Assembly: GCA_021129815.1 (NCBI GenBank)
Contig: JAJOKN010000090.1
Span: 3,776 to 8,939, forward strand
Reading direction: 5' to 3'
DNA length: 5,164 bases
Source of the DNA: Desulfotomaculum sp.
GTDB lineage: Bacteria > Bacillota > Desulfotomaculia > Desulfotomaculales > Desulfohalotomaculaceae
Both the position numbers and the translations under genes were made by a program. Positions 1 to 5,164 of the stretch are shown here, piece by piece. Under the pieces are notes generated by a model, which was not told where the DNA came from, made no database searches, and saw nothing but the letters and a program-made list of their open reading frames with translations. Position 1 is the stretch's first letter. Each line of letters begins with the position of its first letter.

Positions 1-40
1 TATATTAACTTTTGAAATTAGAAAGGAAGGTTTTTAAAAG

Positions 41-259
41 ATGCCTATCTTTGAATATAGATGTTTATCGTGTGGCAAAAAATTTGAAATTTTATGCGGT
101 GTTGGTAAATCTGGACAAGGAGATATAAAATGTCCTGAATGCGGCAAGTCAGATCTTAAAAAATTGATTTCTTCTCCATATGTTGCAGGTACAGAATCTT
201 CTTCAAGCTGCTCATCATGTAGTACTAACACATGTAGCTCTTGCAGCAGCTGCAAATAA
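41..259 (+). CDS. FmdB-family zinc ribbon protein with Cys/Ser-rich tail
   Basis: A 72-residue protein that opens with MPIFEYRC, the hallmark N-terminus of the FmdB/CxxC_CXXC_SSSS regulatory family. Two CxxC knuckles (C8/C11 and C31/C34) should bind one zinc ion in a ribbon fold. The segment after the second knuckle (KLISSPYVAG) is also typical. The tail from residue 53 is almost only Ser, Cys and Thr, with C57, C60, C65, C68 and C71 spaced as CxxC-x4-CxxCxxC, which could hold a second metal or form disulfides. Family members are small cytosolic proteins once proposed to regulate formamidase or amidase genes; their true role is poorly known. The ATG has a good ribosome binding site (AAAGGAAGG, 22-30) ten bases upstream. 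No clear promoter lies in the 40 upstream bases, so transcription may start outside the window. The next gene is 106 bases away. Confidence 0.93.
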   Translation: MPIFEYRCLSCGKKFEILCGVGKSGQGDIKCPECGKSDLKKLISSPYVAGTESSSSCSSCSTNTCSSCSSCK

Positions 260-365
260 AGGTTTAAAAAATTTAAGTGCTGTTGTTAAGTCACATTTTA
301 TAGCATAAGTTAATTGCTTTTTTATATTCCTAATGGTTAGATGTTTGTTAATGAGGGTGATCACA

Positions 366-560
366 ATGCAATGTAAAAAAGATGAAAATTTGAAGATGTG
401 TACTTGTACGTATGAATACTGTAATAAAAAAGGCTTGTGCTGTGAGTGCATTGCTTACCATAGACAACGTGGAGAAATTCCAGGCTGTTTTTTTTCTGCT
501 GATGCAGAACGTACCTATGACCGTTCGTTAAAGTTTTTTATAAAGTCTATTAGTAAATAA
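366..560 (+). CDS. Small Cys-rich protein, DUF6485-like
   Basis: A 64-residue protein with eight cysteines (3, 12, 14, 19, 25, 26, 28, 41), a dense pattern suited to metal or iron-sulfur binding. The order CTC-x4-C-x5-CCxC-x2-YH, then GEIPGCFF and ERTYDRS, matches my memory of the DUF6485 family of clostridial proteins, which has no known function. I chose the ATG at 366 because AGGGTG (354-359) sits about six bases upstream and family members begin M-x-C-K-K. An in-frame start at 333 would add 11 residues with no ribosome binding site. There is no signal peptide or membrane segment, so the protein should be cytosolic. The stop lies 17 bases before the preferred RNase HI start, so the two genes are probably one transcript. 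Confidence 0.85.
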   Translation: MQCKKDENLKMCTCTYEYCNKKGLCCECIAYHRQRGEIPGCFFSADAERTYDRSLKFFIKSISK

Positions 561-562
561 TT

Positions 563-569
563 AAGGTGG
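563..569 (+). promoter_or_regulatory. Ribosome binding site that sets the RNase HI start
   Basis: AAGGTGG lies eight bases before the TTG at 578, a normal spacing. The in-frame GTG at 566 lies inside this motif, so it cannot use it. The in-frame ATG at 602 has no purine-rich sequence before it. The site therefore favours the TTG start. Confidence 0.7.
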
Positions 570-577
570 TTAATCGC

Positions 578-1063
578 TTGACTGGATCAAGTAAATTGCC
601 AATGGTGAAAATATATACAGATGGGGCGTGTTCAGGCAACCCAGGTCCGGGTGGGTATGGAGTTATTATTGTTTTTAATGAACATAAAAAAGAATTATCT
701 GGTGCATATGAAAACACTACAAATAATCGCATGGAATTGATGGCTGCAATTAAAGGGTTAGAAGCATTAAATCGTCCATGTTCTGTAACTTTGTATAGCG
801 ATAGCAAATACTTGGTAGATGCCATTAATAAAGGTTGGGTTGATAAATGGCGTAAAAATGGCTGGATGCGTAATAAAACTGATCGTGCTAAAAATGTAGA
901 CTTATGGCAGCGATTGCTTGAATTGCTTGATGTACATAATGTTGAGTGTGTTTGGGTTAAAGGCCATGCAGATAATGAACTTAATAACAAGTGTGATGAG
1001 TTAGCAGTAAAAGCTATAAAGGAACAAAAACGATTGAAAGATAAAGAAATATCGAATTTTTGA
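578..1063 (+). CDS. rnhA: Ribonuclease HI
   Basis: RNase HI cleaves the RNA strand of RNA-DNA hybrids, removing R-loops and primer remnants in the cytosol. From the TTG start the protein has 161 residues, close to the family's usual 150-160. The full catalytic set is visible: D15 in the IYTDGACSGNPGPGG motif, E53 in NNRMEL, D75 in YSDSKYLVD and D140 in KCDELA, with the assisting histidine H130 in VKGHAD. These correspond to D10, E48, D70, D134 and H124 of the E. coli enzyme. The basic handle region (KGWVDKWRKNGW) is present, as in E. coli-type RNase HI. The start could also be GTG 566 (165 residues) or ATG 602 (153 residues), but the ribosome binding site favours TTG 578. The last eight or nine residues (KDKEISNF) overlap DNA that in another frame encodes a histidine kinase relic, so the C-terminus may be a replacement; all catalytic residues lie upstream of it. 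Confidence 0.95.
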   Translation: MTGSSKLPMVKIYTDGACSGNPGPGGYGVIIVFNEHKKELSGAYENTTNNRMELMAAIKGLEALNRPCSVTLYSDSKYLVDAINKGWVDKWRKNGWMRNKTDRAKNVDLWQRLLELLDVHNVECVWVKGHADNELNNKCDELAVKAIKEQKRLKDKEISNF

Positions 1064-1212
1064 AAAAGGCATTACCAGTAAAAAAAAAATGGAAGGCACA
1101 TGGGAATGGGGCTTTATATTGTAAAAAGCAATGGGGAAGCATAACTATTGATTCAGATGAAAAGACGAAAAGTGTTACATGTACAATTGAGCTACCTAAA
1201 AAAGAAAGTTGA
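1038..1212 (+). pseudogene. Relic of a sensor histidine kinase, C-terminal ATPase domain
   Basis: Three conserved pieces of a HATPase_c domain can be read in the right order but in three frames. Bases 1053-1082 read RIFEKGITSK (F box). Bases 1088-1129 read NGRHMGMGLYIVKS (G2 box and following helix). Bases 1135-1209 read GSITIDSDE, then after nine residues TCTIELPKKES, ending at TGA 1210. The first frame change falls in a run of ten A (1080-1089). At the second (about 1129-1135), about five codons normally found between VKS and GGS are missing as well as the frame. Nothing of the dimerisation domain, N box or sensor part remains, because RNase HI lies directly upstream. In the first frame a TGA at 1035 blocks further reading. 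This is a decayed, non-functional 3' end of a two-component kinase gene. A TTG-started ORF at 1060-1212 exists but has no ribosome binding site and reads as sense only in its last part. Confidence 0.75.
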
Positions 1213-1290
1213 CTTATTTATCTTGATGTTTTAACAATACTTTGAGATTTATGGTAGTTTTTAAAATGTCTGATATTTGAAGTTGGCAAT

Positions 1291-1304
1291 GCTTTTTAAA
1301 AAGC
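1291..1304. repeat. Perfect 14-bp palindrome at the 3' end of the hexapeptide gene
   Basis: GCTTTTTAAAAAGC is a perfect inverted repeat overlapping the stop codon of the minus-strand gene, between two convergent genes. It has no loop and no following T run on either strand, so it is not a standard intrinsic terminator. No other clear terminator is visible between the RNase HI/kinase relic and this gene. Confidence 0.35.
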
Positions 1305-1826
1305 TTCACTGCATTTATTTTTAAAGTTTTTGTATATACCTGCTATGTCTATATAATTTTGAGCGCTTTTGCTGTATTCTGAAATTTCTTCATCGGTCAG
1401 CTCTCTTATTACTTTTGCAGGAGAACCCAATGCTAGTGTATATGGAGGTATCTTTTTATTTTGAGTGACCAAAGAACCTGCGCCTATCACTGCACCTTTA
1501 CCTATTTCTGCTCCACTCAATATAATAGCGCCCATTCCGATCAGCGCATTATCATCAACCTTACAGCCATGCAATATAGCTCTGTGCCCTACCGTTACGC
1601 TTTTTCCAATGATGCATGGATATCCTTTATCTTGATGTAAAACACACAGGTCCTGGATATTGCTGTTTTTACCTACCACTACAGCGTCTACATCTCCGCG
1701 GATAACTGCATTGCACCATACATTCACATTTTCTTCTAATACCACACGACCAATTATTATAGCTCCTGGTGCTATGTATGCAGTTGGATGAATTTCCGGC
1801 TTGTATTTTTCAAATGGGTAAATCAT
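1296..1826 (-). CDS. Gamma-carbonic-anhydrase-like hexapeptide-repeat protein
   Basis: A 176-residue protein of the YrdA/PaaY/CaiE group, which folds as a left-handed beta helix and forms trimers with a metal ion between subunits. Imperfect hexapeptide repeats of the [LIV]-G-x4 kind run from about residue 15 to 135. The three metal-binding histidines of the gamma-carbonic anhydrase (Cam) family are present: H64 in VLHQDKG, and H81 and H86 in VGHRAILHGC. The conserved R43, D45 and Q58 (IRGDVD, NIQD) are also kept. The acidic loop with the proton-shuttle glutamate of archaeal Cam is not evident, as in most YrdA-like proteins, so carbonic anhydrase activity is possible but unproven. The C-terminus (LGSPAKVIRELTDEEI) is typical of the group. 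The ATG is preceded by AAAGGAGA (1838-1845, minus strand) eleven bases away. The gene is divergent from the SDR gene and convergent with RNase HI. Confidence 0.93.
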   Translation of the reverse strand: MIYPFEKYKPEIHPTAYIAPGAIIIGRVVLEENVNVWCNAVIRGDVDAVVVGKNSNIQDLCVLHQDKGYPCIIGKSVTVGHRAILHGCKVDDNALIGMGAIILSGAEIGKGAVIGAGSLVTQNKKIPPYTLALGSPAKVIRELTDEEISEYSKSAQNYIDIAGIYKNFKNKCSEAF

Positions 1827-1864
1827 CTTTACAACAATCTCCTTTAGTTATGTTTTTACAAACT

Positions 1865-1870
1865 ATTATA
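1865..1870 (-). promoter_or_regulatory. Possible -10 box for the hexapeptide gene
   Basis: On the minus strand this reads TATAAT, about 40 bases upstream of the ATG. The expected -35 position (about 1888-1893) reads TTTTAA, a poor match, so this is a tentative promoter supported mainly by its -10 box and its place in a divergent intergenic region. Confidence 0.4.
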
Positions 1871-1900
1871 ATATACTATAAAAAACTTTAAAAGCAGTCG

Positions 1901-1929
1901 TTGACGAGCTTGTAATTGAATTATATAAT
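1901..1929 (+). promoter_or_regulatory. Sigma-A promoter of the SDR gene
   Basis: TTGACG (1901-1906) and a perfect TATAAT (1924-1929) are separated by exactly 17 bases, an almost ideal housekeeping promoter. Transcription should start near 1936, giving a leader of only about 15 bases that carries the ribosome binding site GAGGTGG (1941-1947). The leader is too short for a riboswitch, which suggests steady expression unless an unseen repressor acts here. Confidence 0.85.
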
Positions 1930-1951
1930 GCAAGTGAAATGAGGTGGGAAG

Positions 1952-2860
1952 ATGATACTTGTCACTGGGGCTACAGGTTATGTGGGAAGCAATGTTGTGA
2001 AAAAGCTTGCAGCGAATAACCTTGCTGTGCGCTGTTTAGAACATAAAAGCAAGATAAAAACAGCTAAGGAGTCATTTTGCATAGAAGTTGTAGAAGCAGA
2101 TATACGAGATAAACTTTCCCTTGCTGTAGCCTGCAATGGTATTGAAGTGGTGGTGCATTTAGTTGCAATAATTCGCGAAACGAAAGAAGCTAACTTTGAT
2201 GATATAAATGTAATGGGCGTAAGAAATATGGTAAATGCAGCAAAAGAAAATGGTGTAAAGCATTTCATACACATAAGTGCGCTAGGTGCTTGTGATAACC
2301 CTAGGTTTAAGTATGCTTATTCCAAATGGCTTGGTGAGCAGGAAGTTATAAACAGCGGCTTGGATTATACTATAATACGTCCATCGGTTGTGTTTGGTCC
2401 TGGAGGATTTGGCTTTATCGATAGAATGCTTCAGGCGATCAATATGACGCCAGGAATTGTGGCTGTGCCGGGCGATGGCAGAGCAAGGTTTCAGCCGATA
2501 TATGTAAAGGACGTAGCAGAATGCGTGCTGCGCATCATAAAGCAACCAGAAAATTATAAAGGGAAAGTTATAGAAATTGGAGGACCTGAACATTTAACTT
2601 ATGAGCTGATGCTGGATACACTTATGAACACTATTGGAATAAAAAAAGCAAAGATTCATGTTCCTATACCGCTTGTTTATATTGGAGCTTTGGTTATGCA
2701 AAATATAATGTCAGATCCACCGGTTACTACGATAGAGCTTGCGCAGTTAAAACTCGATAACATAACAGATTTAAAGGCAGTGGAGAGAGAGTTTGGATTT
2801 AAGCCAATTAAATATGCTGAAGGAATTGAATATGTGAAGCAAAAAGTGAACAAAAGTTAA
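1952..2860 (+). CDS. NAD(P)-binding atypical SDR, NDUFA9-like epimerase family
   Basis: A 302-residue protein of the NAD-dependent epimerase/dehydratase superfamily. The N-terminus MILVTGATGYVGSNV holds the glycine-rich GxxGxxG nucleotide-binding loop (G6, G9, G12). An acidic residue ends a later strand (D50 in VEADIRD), followed by VVHLVA, HISALGA with S109, and a catalytic-type YxxxK (Y121, K125 in YAYSK). IRPSVVFGPG (142-151) and FQPIYVKDVAE mark the extended-SDR core. The overall pattern is that of bacterial proteins annotated as complex I NDUFA9 subunit family. These are stand-alone homologues; no complex I genes are nearby, so a role in respiration should not be assumed, and the substrate is unknown (sugar nucleotide or isoprenoid/quinone-like compounds are possible). 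The protein is cytosolic, with some hydrophobic character near 239-251. The gene is monocistronic, bounded by its own promoter and a terminator. Confidence 0.92.
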   Translation: MILVTGATGYVGSNVVKKLAANNLAVRCLEHKSKIKTAKESFCIEVVEADIRDKLSLAVACNGIEVVVHLVAIIRETKEANFDDINVMGVRNMVNAAKENGVKHFIHISALGACDNPRFKYAYSKWLGEQEVINSGLDYTIIRPSVVFGPGGFGFIDRMLQAINMTPGIVAVPGDGRARFQPIYVKDVAECVLRIIKQPENYKGKVIEIGGPEHLTYELMLDTLMNTIGIKKAKIHVPIPLVYIGALVMQNIMSDPPVTTIELAQLKLDNITDLKAVEREFGFKPIKYAEGIEYVKQKVNKS

Positions 2861-2911
2861 AAAATTTATCTCAATGTTATCGAAGATTAATTTATCATGC
2901 ATGTTAAAGTG

Positions 2912-2947
2912 AACTTCAAGACACGTTCTTGAAGTTTTTTATTTTTT
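2912..2947 (+). terminator. Rho-independent terminator after the SDR gene
   Basis: AACTTCAAGA (2912-2921) pairs perfectly with TCTTGAAGTT (2927-2936) around a five-base loop, giving a 10-bp stem. It runs directly into a T-rich tract (six T, one A, six T). It lies 52 bases past the SDR stop and separates that gene from the sigma factor unit. Confidence 0.92.
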
Positions 2948-3075
2948 AGTTACGAAGTGAGGTTTTGTACGTCTTTATAGGTGAAAAGCTCGTGAATGAA
3001 ACTGAAAGAGTTAATCGCAATTTTAGTTGATTGGAATGTCTAAAATGTTTATGCGGTAAAAAATATTAAAAATGC

Positions 3076-3081
3076 AGGTGG
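3076..3081 (+). promoter_or_regulatory. Ribosome binding site of the sigma factor gene
   Basis: AGGTGG lies nine bases before the ATG at 3091 and supports that start. The 143 bases between the terminator and this site must hold the promoter of the unit, but no convincing sigma-A pair is visible. TAAAAT at 3041-3046 is a fair -10 box without a good -35. Confidence 0.6.
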
Positions 3082-3090
3082 ATTTATAAA

Positions 3091-3624
3091 ATGGTCTATA
3101 AAAACAAAGAGATATACCTTGAATTTGAAAAGCTTTATGAAGAAAACTTTGCAAAGGTGAACCGCTATTTCAGGTACAAAGTGAAAAACGTTTGGGATGC
3201 TGATGACCTCACAGCTGAAACGTTTATAAGAGCATACAGCAAGCTTGATAGCTATAGAGCTGAGAGCGGGTTTGTTGCGTGGTTATTTTCCATTGCGCGC
3301 AATGTGTACATAGATTACATGCGAAAAAAACAAGGTAGAAAGAACAGGGAGTTTATGTTGATTGGAAGTGCTGAACTTGATTTGAGCGTTGGAGTAAACT
3401 TAGAGGAGCAAATATGTTTAAATGAAACCCTAGCTGAAATTAGAGAAATGCTCGATGAGCTTCCAGAAAAATACGGAGAAGTCATAGCGCTGAGATATGC
3501 AGCGGATTTGAAATTTGCTAAAATTGCAGAGATACTGGGCAAAACAGAAGATGCAGTGAGAATGATGCATCACAGGGCGATAAAGCACATGAGAAAGAAA
3601 TATGAAAAGCAAAAGATGGCTTAA
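3091..3624 (+). CDS. ECF-type RNA polymerase sigma factor
   Basis: A 177-residue sigma-70 family protein of the extracytoplasmic function class, with only regions 2 and 4. Region 2 spans about residues 12-80: FEKLYEENFAKVNRYF, then the core-binding and -10-melting part with DADDLTAETFIRAY (36-49) and WLFSIARNVYIDYMR (64-78). A linker (81-110) carries no recognisable domain. Region 4 spans about 114-170, with LPEKYGEVIALRYA (124-137) followed by a helix-turn-helix (about 141-163, FAKIAEILGKTEDAVRMMHHRA) that reads the -35 element. It should direct RNA polymerase to a small set of promoters on an external signal. The partner is probably the membrane protein encoded next. I cannot assign a specific ECF subgroup. 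The gap of 133 bases to the next gene is larger than usual for a sigma/anti-sigma pair. Confidence 0.94.
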   Translation: MVYKNKEIYLEFEKLYEENFAKVNRYFRYKVKNVWDADDLTAETFIRAYSKLDSYRAESGFVAWLFSIARNVYIDYMRKKQGRKNREFMLIGSAELDLSVGVNLEEQICLNETLAEIREMLDELPEKYGEVIALRYAADLKFAKIAEILGKTEDAVRMMHHRAIKHMRKKYEKQKMA

Positions 3625-3741
3625 AGCTTTGCAATAAACTTTAGTAAGTTACGTTATTCTTATAAGTTCGCAAATGAAATGGTTGAAATTTACAATTAAA
3701 GAATGTCTTGCAGAGGGTTAGTGCTATATCATATTTTTTAC

Positions 3742-3750
3742 GAGGGAGTG
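3742..3750 (+). promoter_or_regulatory. Ribosome binding site deciding the TTG start of the membrane protein
   Basis: GAGGGAGTG lies seven bases before the TTG at 3758 and is the only good site in the region. It supports the TTG start over internal ATG codons such as that encoding M18, which lack such a site. Confidence 0.7.
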
Positions 3751-3757
3751 AAGCAGC

Positions 3758-5077
3758 TTGAAAGATGATAAGAATAATAAAATAATTTCAATTGAAAGTG
3801 CAAAAGAAATGGCACAAGAAATTTATGAAGATAGACTGACTTTAAAGCTGTTAGAACACATGCGCGCTATCAGAGATAGCATTCCTGTGAATTATAAGCT
3901 TCAGCAGGAGTTAAAGCAGGTGCTTTTTGAGAGGAACTATCAAAAAGACAGAGCCAATTTTAAAATATCCAAAGAGCGTTTTTATATGAAATACATAGCA
4001 GCTGTTATATGTATAACAGCGTTAATTGTTTTAGCTGTTTTTATATTGCAAAAAAGCAAAGATGAGCTTATCGTCAGCGAAATACCTAGAGAGCGCATGT
4101 GGGTTTGGGCAGATGAATACAGAGATTACGAGCTCTTAAACAGGGATTTATTGGTTTTAACTGAAGAGGCGATTTTGGTACAAGAAGAAGAGATGAAACC
4201 GAATCACTATAAAAAAATGCTGTTGCCTGCTGAGTGGGAATACTTGAGCATAGCAGTATCAGCTGAAAGCAACACAGCAGTGTTGTCTAGAAGAGCGCTT
4301 GATAGCGTGCAAATTGTAAAGCTGGATATAGATAAGCTTTATGAAGGTGAGAGTATGAGCGAAGAAGATATTTGCGTTTTGCTTTCAAGGAGTGGAATTG
4401 ATGGAATATACGATTTAGCGCTTTCTGCATGTAGCAAAAAGCTTGCGTATGTGGAAGTAAAGAACAATGTGCAAAGGGTGTGTATTTTGGACATGGAAGA
4501 ACAAGAGCCTATGTATATAGCTGATGGCAGCTATCCAACGTGGATGCAGGATTTGAGCTTCATAATACAGCGTGGAAGCAAAGAGAGAGCGAGTTTATAT
4601 CTTGTAGATTTGGAAACAAACCAAACGCTGCTTATTGGAGAAGGGATGTGGCCATATTGGCAGTCTGGAAGGCTGTATTTTACAAGTATTGTGAGGCATG
4701 AGCGCGTACTCACATTTATGCCAGATGGAAGGCCGGAATTTTCGGTGTGCTATGAAATTGGGGAGGTGAGATATATTGATGCTGATGATGGATGTGAACT
4801 TTTGGAAAAAGTCGAGGCGAGCAAAAATTTGATTTTAGCAAGCCAAAAACTGTTTGCGCCGAATATAGATAAAGGCCATGTGGAAAATAAATGGCTTCAA
4901 GAGCTAAAACAAAAGAAAGAAGTTGGGCCTAAAGTGCTTTTGCTGAACAAACTTAACTATTGTATGTATCCAAAGGTGAGTCATTGTGAGGGGGAATTGA
5001 TTTATATAAAAGAGCAAGGTTTTGCAGCATCCATAATGAGTGCAAATATTTTTAAAGCTAAAAGAGGAGGAAGATGA
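3758..5077 (+). CDS. Single-pass membrane protein with propeller-like outer domain, putative anti-sigma factor
   Basis: A 439-residue protein. Residues 1-76 are charged and helical (IPVNYKLQQELKQVLFER at 42-59) and should lie in the cytosol. Residues about 78-98 (YIAAVICITALIVLAVFIL and flanks) form one membrane segment, with basic residues on the inner side. The rest should be outside the membrane. It contains repeats that resemble TolB/WD40-type blades: ALSACSKKLAYVEV (221-234), DGSYPTWMQDLSFII (256-270), GMWPYWQSGRLYFTS (296-310) and YPKVSHCEGELIYIK (404-418), with strand pairs such as SLYLVDLETNQTLLIG between them. The position after an ECF sigma gene and the inside-out layout fit an anti-sigma factor that holds the sigma by its N-terminus and senses with the propeller. 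No HxxxCxxC zinc anti-sigma motif is present, so the sigma-binding role is inferred. The start is TTG with a good ribosome binding site. The stop lies one base before the next start, implying coupled translation. Confidence 0.85.
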   Translation: MKDDKNNKIISIESAKEMAQEIYEDRLTLKLLEHMRAIRDSIPVNYKLQQELKQVLFERNYQKDRANFKISKERFYMKYIAAVICITALIVLAVFILQKSKDELIVSEIPRERMWVWADEYRDYELLNRDLLVLTEEAILVQEEEMKPNHYKKMLLPAEWEYLSIAVSAESNTAVLSRRALDSVQIVKLDIDKLYEGESMSEEDICVLLSRSGIDGIYDLALSACSKKLAYVEVKNNVQRVCILDMEEQEPMYIADGSYPTWMQDLSFIIQRGSKERASLYLVDLETNQTLLIGEGMWPYWQSGRLYFTSIVRHERVLTFMPDGRPEFSVCYEIGEVRYIDADDGCELLEKVEASKNLILASQKLFAPNIDKGHVENKWLQELKQKKEVGPKVLLLNKLNYCMYPKVSHCEGELIYIKEQGFAASIMSANIFKAKRGGR

Positions 5078-5078
5078 G

Positions 5079-5164
5079 GTGAAAAAAAAGCATTTGCTTG
5101 TTGCTTTGTTTTTGTTGGTTTTTATAGGCATTCCATTTAATGTTTATGCTGAAGAAGTGACTTT
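5079..5164 (+). CDS. Secreted protein, N-terminal fragment (runs off the window)
   Basis: Only the first 28 codons are present. A GTG start at 5079 follows the strong ribosome binding site AGAGGAGG (5063-5070) by eight bases. The fragment is a textbook signal peptide: a basic start (MKKKH), a hydrophobic core (LLVALFLLVFIGIPF) and a signal peptidase I site after NVYA, leaving a mature protein that begins EEVT. Function cannot be told from this piece. It sits one base after the putative anti-sigma gene, so it belongs to the same operon and may be an exported partner or effector of that system. Confidence 0.82.
   Translation, partial: MKKKHLLVALFLLVFIGIPFNVYAEEVT

Noticed and set aside
303..326. 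A possible terminator after the FmdB gene (AGCA ... TGCT followed by T).
   Set aside because: Only four or five base pairs can form and the rest of the stem mismatches; too weak to call.
550..990. A 146-codon open frame on the minus strand.
   Set aside because: It is antisense to RNase HI, whose catalytic motifs are all intact, and it encodes nothing recognisable.
1080..1089. Run of ten A as a programmed frameshift site.
   Set aside because: The kinase frame lacks a start and N-terminal part, and a second frame break with a deletion follows; decay is the simpler explanation.
1060..1212. A TTG-started open frame of about 50 codons overlapping the RNase HI stop.
   Set aside because: It has no ribosome binding site, and its first half is the out-of-frame reading of kinase motifs. 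Only the last half is in the kinase frame. It is explained better as part of the relic.
2997..3019. TGAAAC, which resembles a Bacillus ECF -35 box, upstream of the sigma gene.
   Set aside because: The only CG-containing -10-like match (CGCA, 3016-3019) is 13 bases away instead of about 16, so the pair does not fit.
3683..3711. TTGAAA as a -35 box before the membrane protein gene.
   Set aside because: There is no acceptable -10 box 16-18 bases downstream, so a promoter cannot be supported.

Overview
The window is AT-rich, with compact genes, strong purine-rich (GGAGG-type) ribosome binding sites and several TTG or GTG starts. Its gene families (FmdB zinc ribbon, DUF6485-type Cys-rich protein, gamma-class carbonic anhydrase, an NDUFA9-like atypical SDR, and an ECF sigma factor with a membrane partner) point to a low-GC Gram-positive bacterium. 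An anaerobic, possibly thermophilic, member of the Clostridia is the best guess; the genus cannot be fixed from this sequence.

Left part (1-1063, plus strand): a small FmdB-type zinc ribbon protein with a Ser/Cys-rich tail, then a 64-residue Cys-rich protein, then ribonuclease HI. The last two are close enough to be co-transcribed. RNase HI most likely starts at a TTG at 578, not at the first possible start. Directly after and partly under its 3' end (about 1038-1212) lies the wreck of a sensor histidine kinase. The conserved pieces of its ATP-binding domain can be read in order, but in three different frames, and the whole N-terminal part is missing. The last few residues of RNase HI appear to be written in this former kinase DNA in another frame.

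Middle (1296-2947): a gamma-carbonic-anhydrase-like hexapeptide-repeat protein on the minus strand and an NAD(P)-binding atypical SDR on the plus strand diverge from a 125-bp intergenic region. That region holds an almost ideal sigma-A promoter for the SDR and a weaker one for the hexapeptide protein. The SDR gene ends in a strong intrinsic terminator.

Right part (3091-5164, plus strand): an ECF-type sigma factor, then a single-pass membrane protein with a cytosolic N-terminus and a large extracytoplasmic domain resembling a TolB-like propeller. One base later comes the start of a signal-peptide protein that runs off the window. The layout suggests a sigma / membrane anti-sigma / exported-protein signalling unit. 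The membrane protein has no zinc-binding anti-sigma motif, so its role as regulator is inferred from context. The two most interesting items are the kinase relic fused onto the RNase HI end and this sigma-propeller unit.
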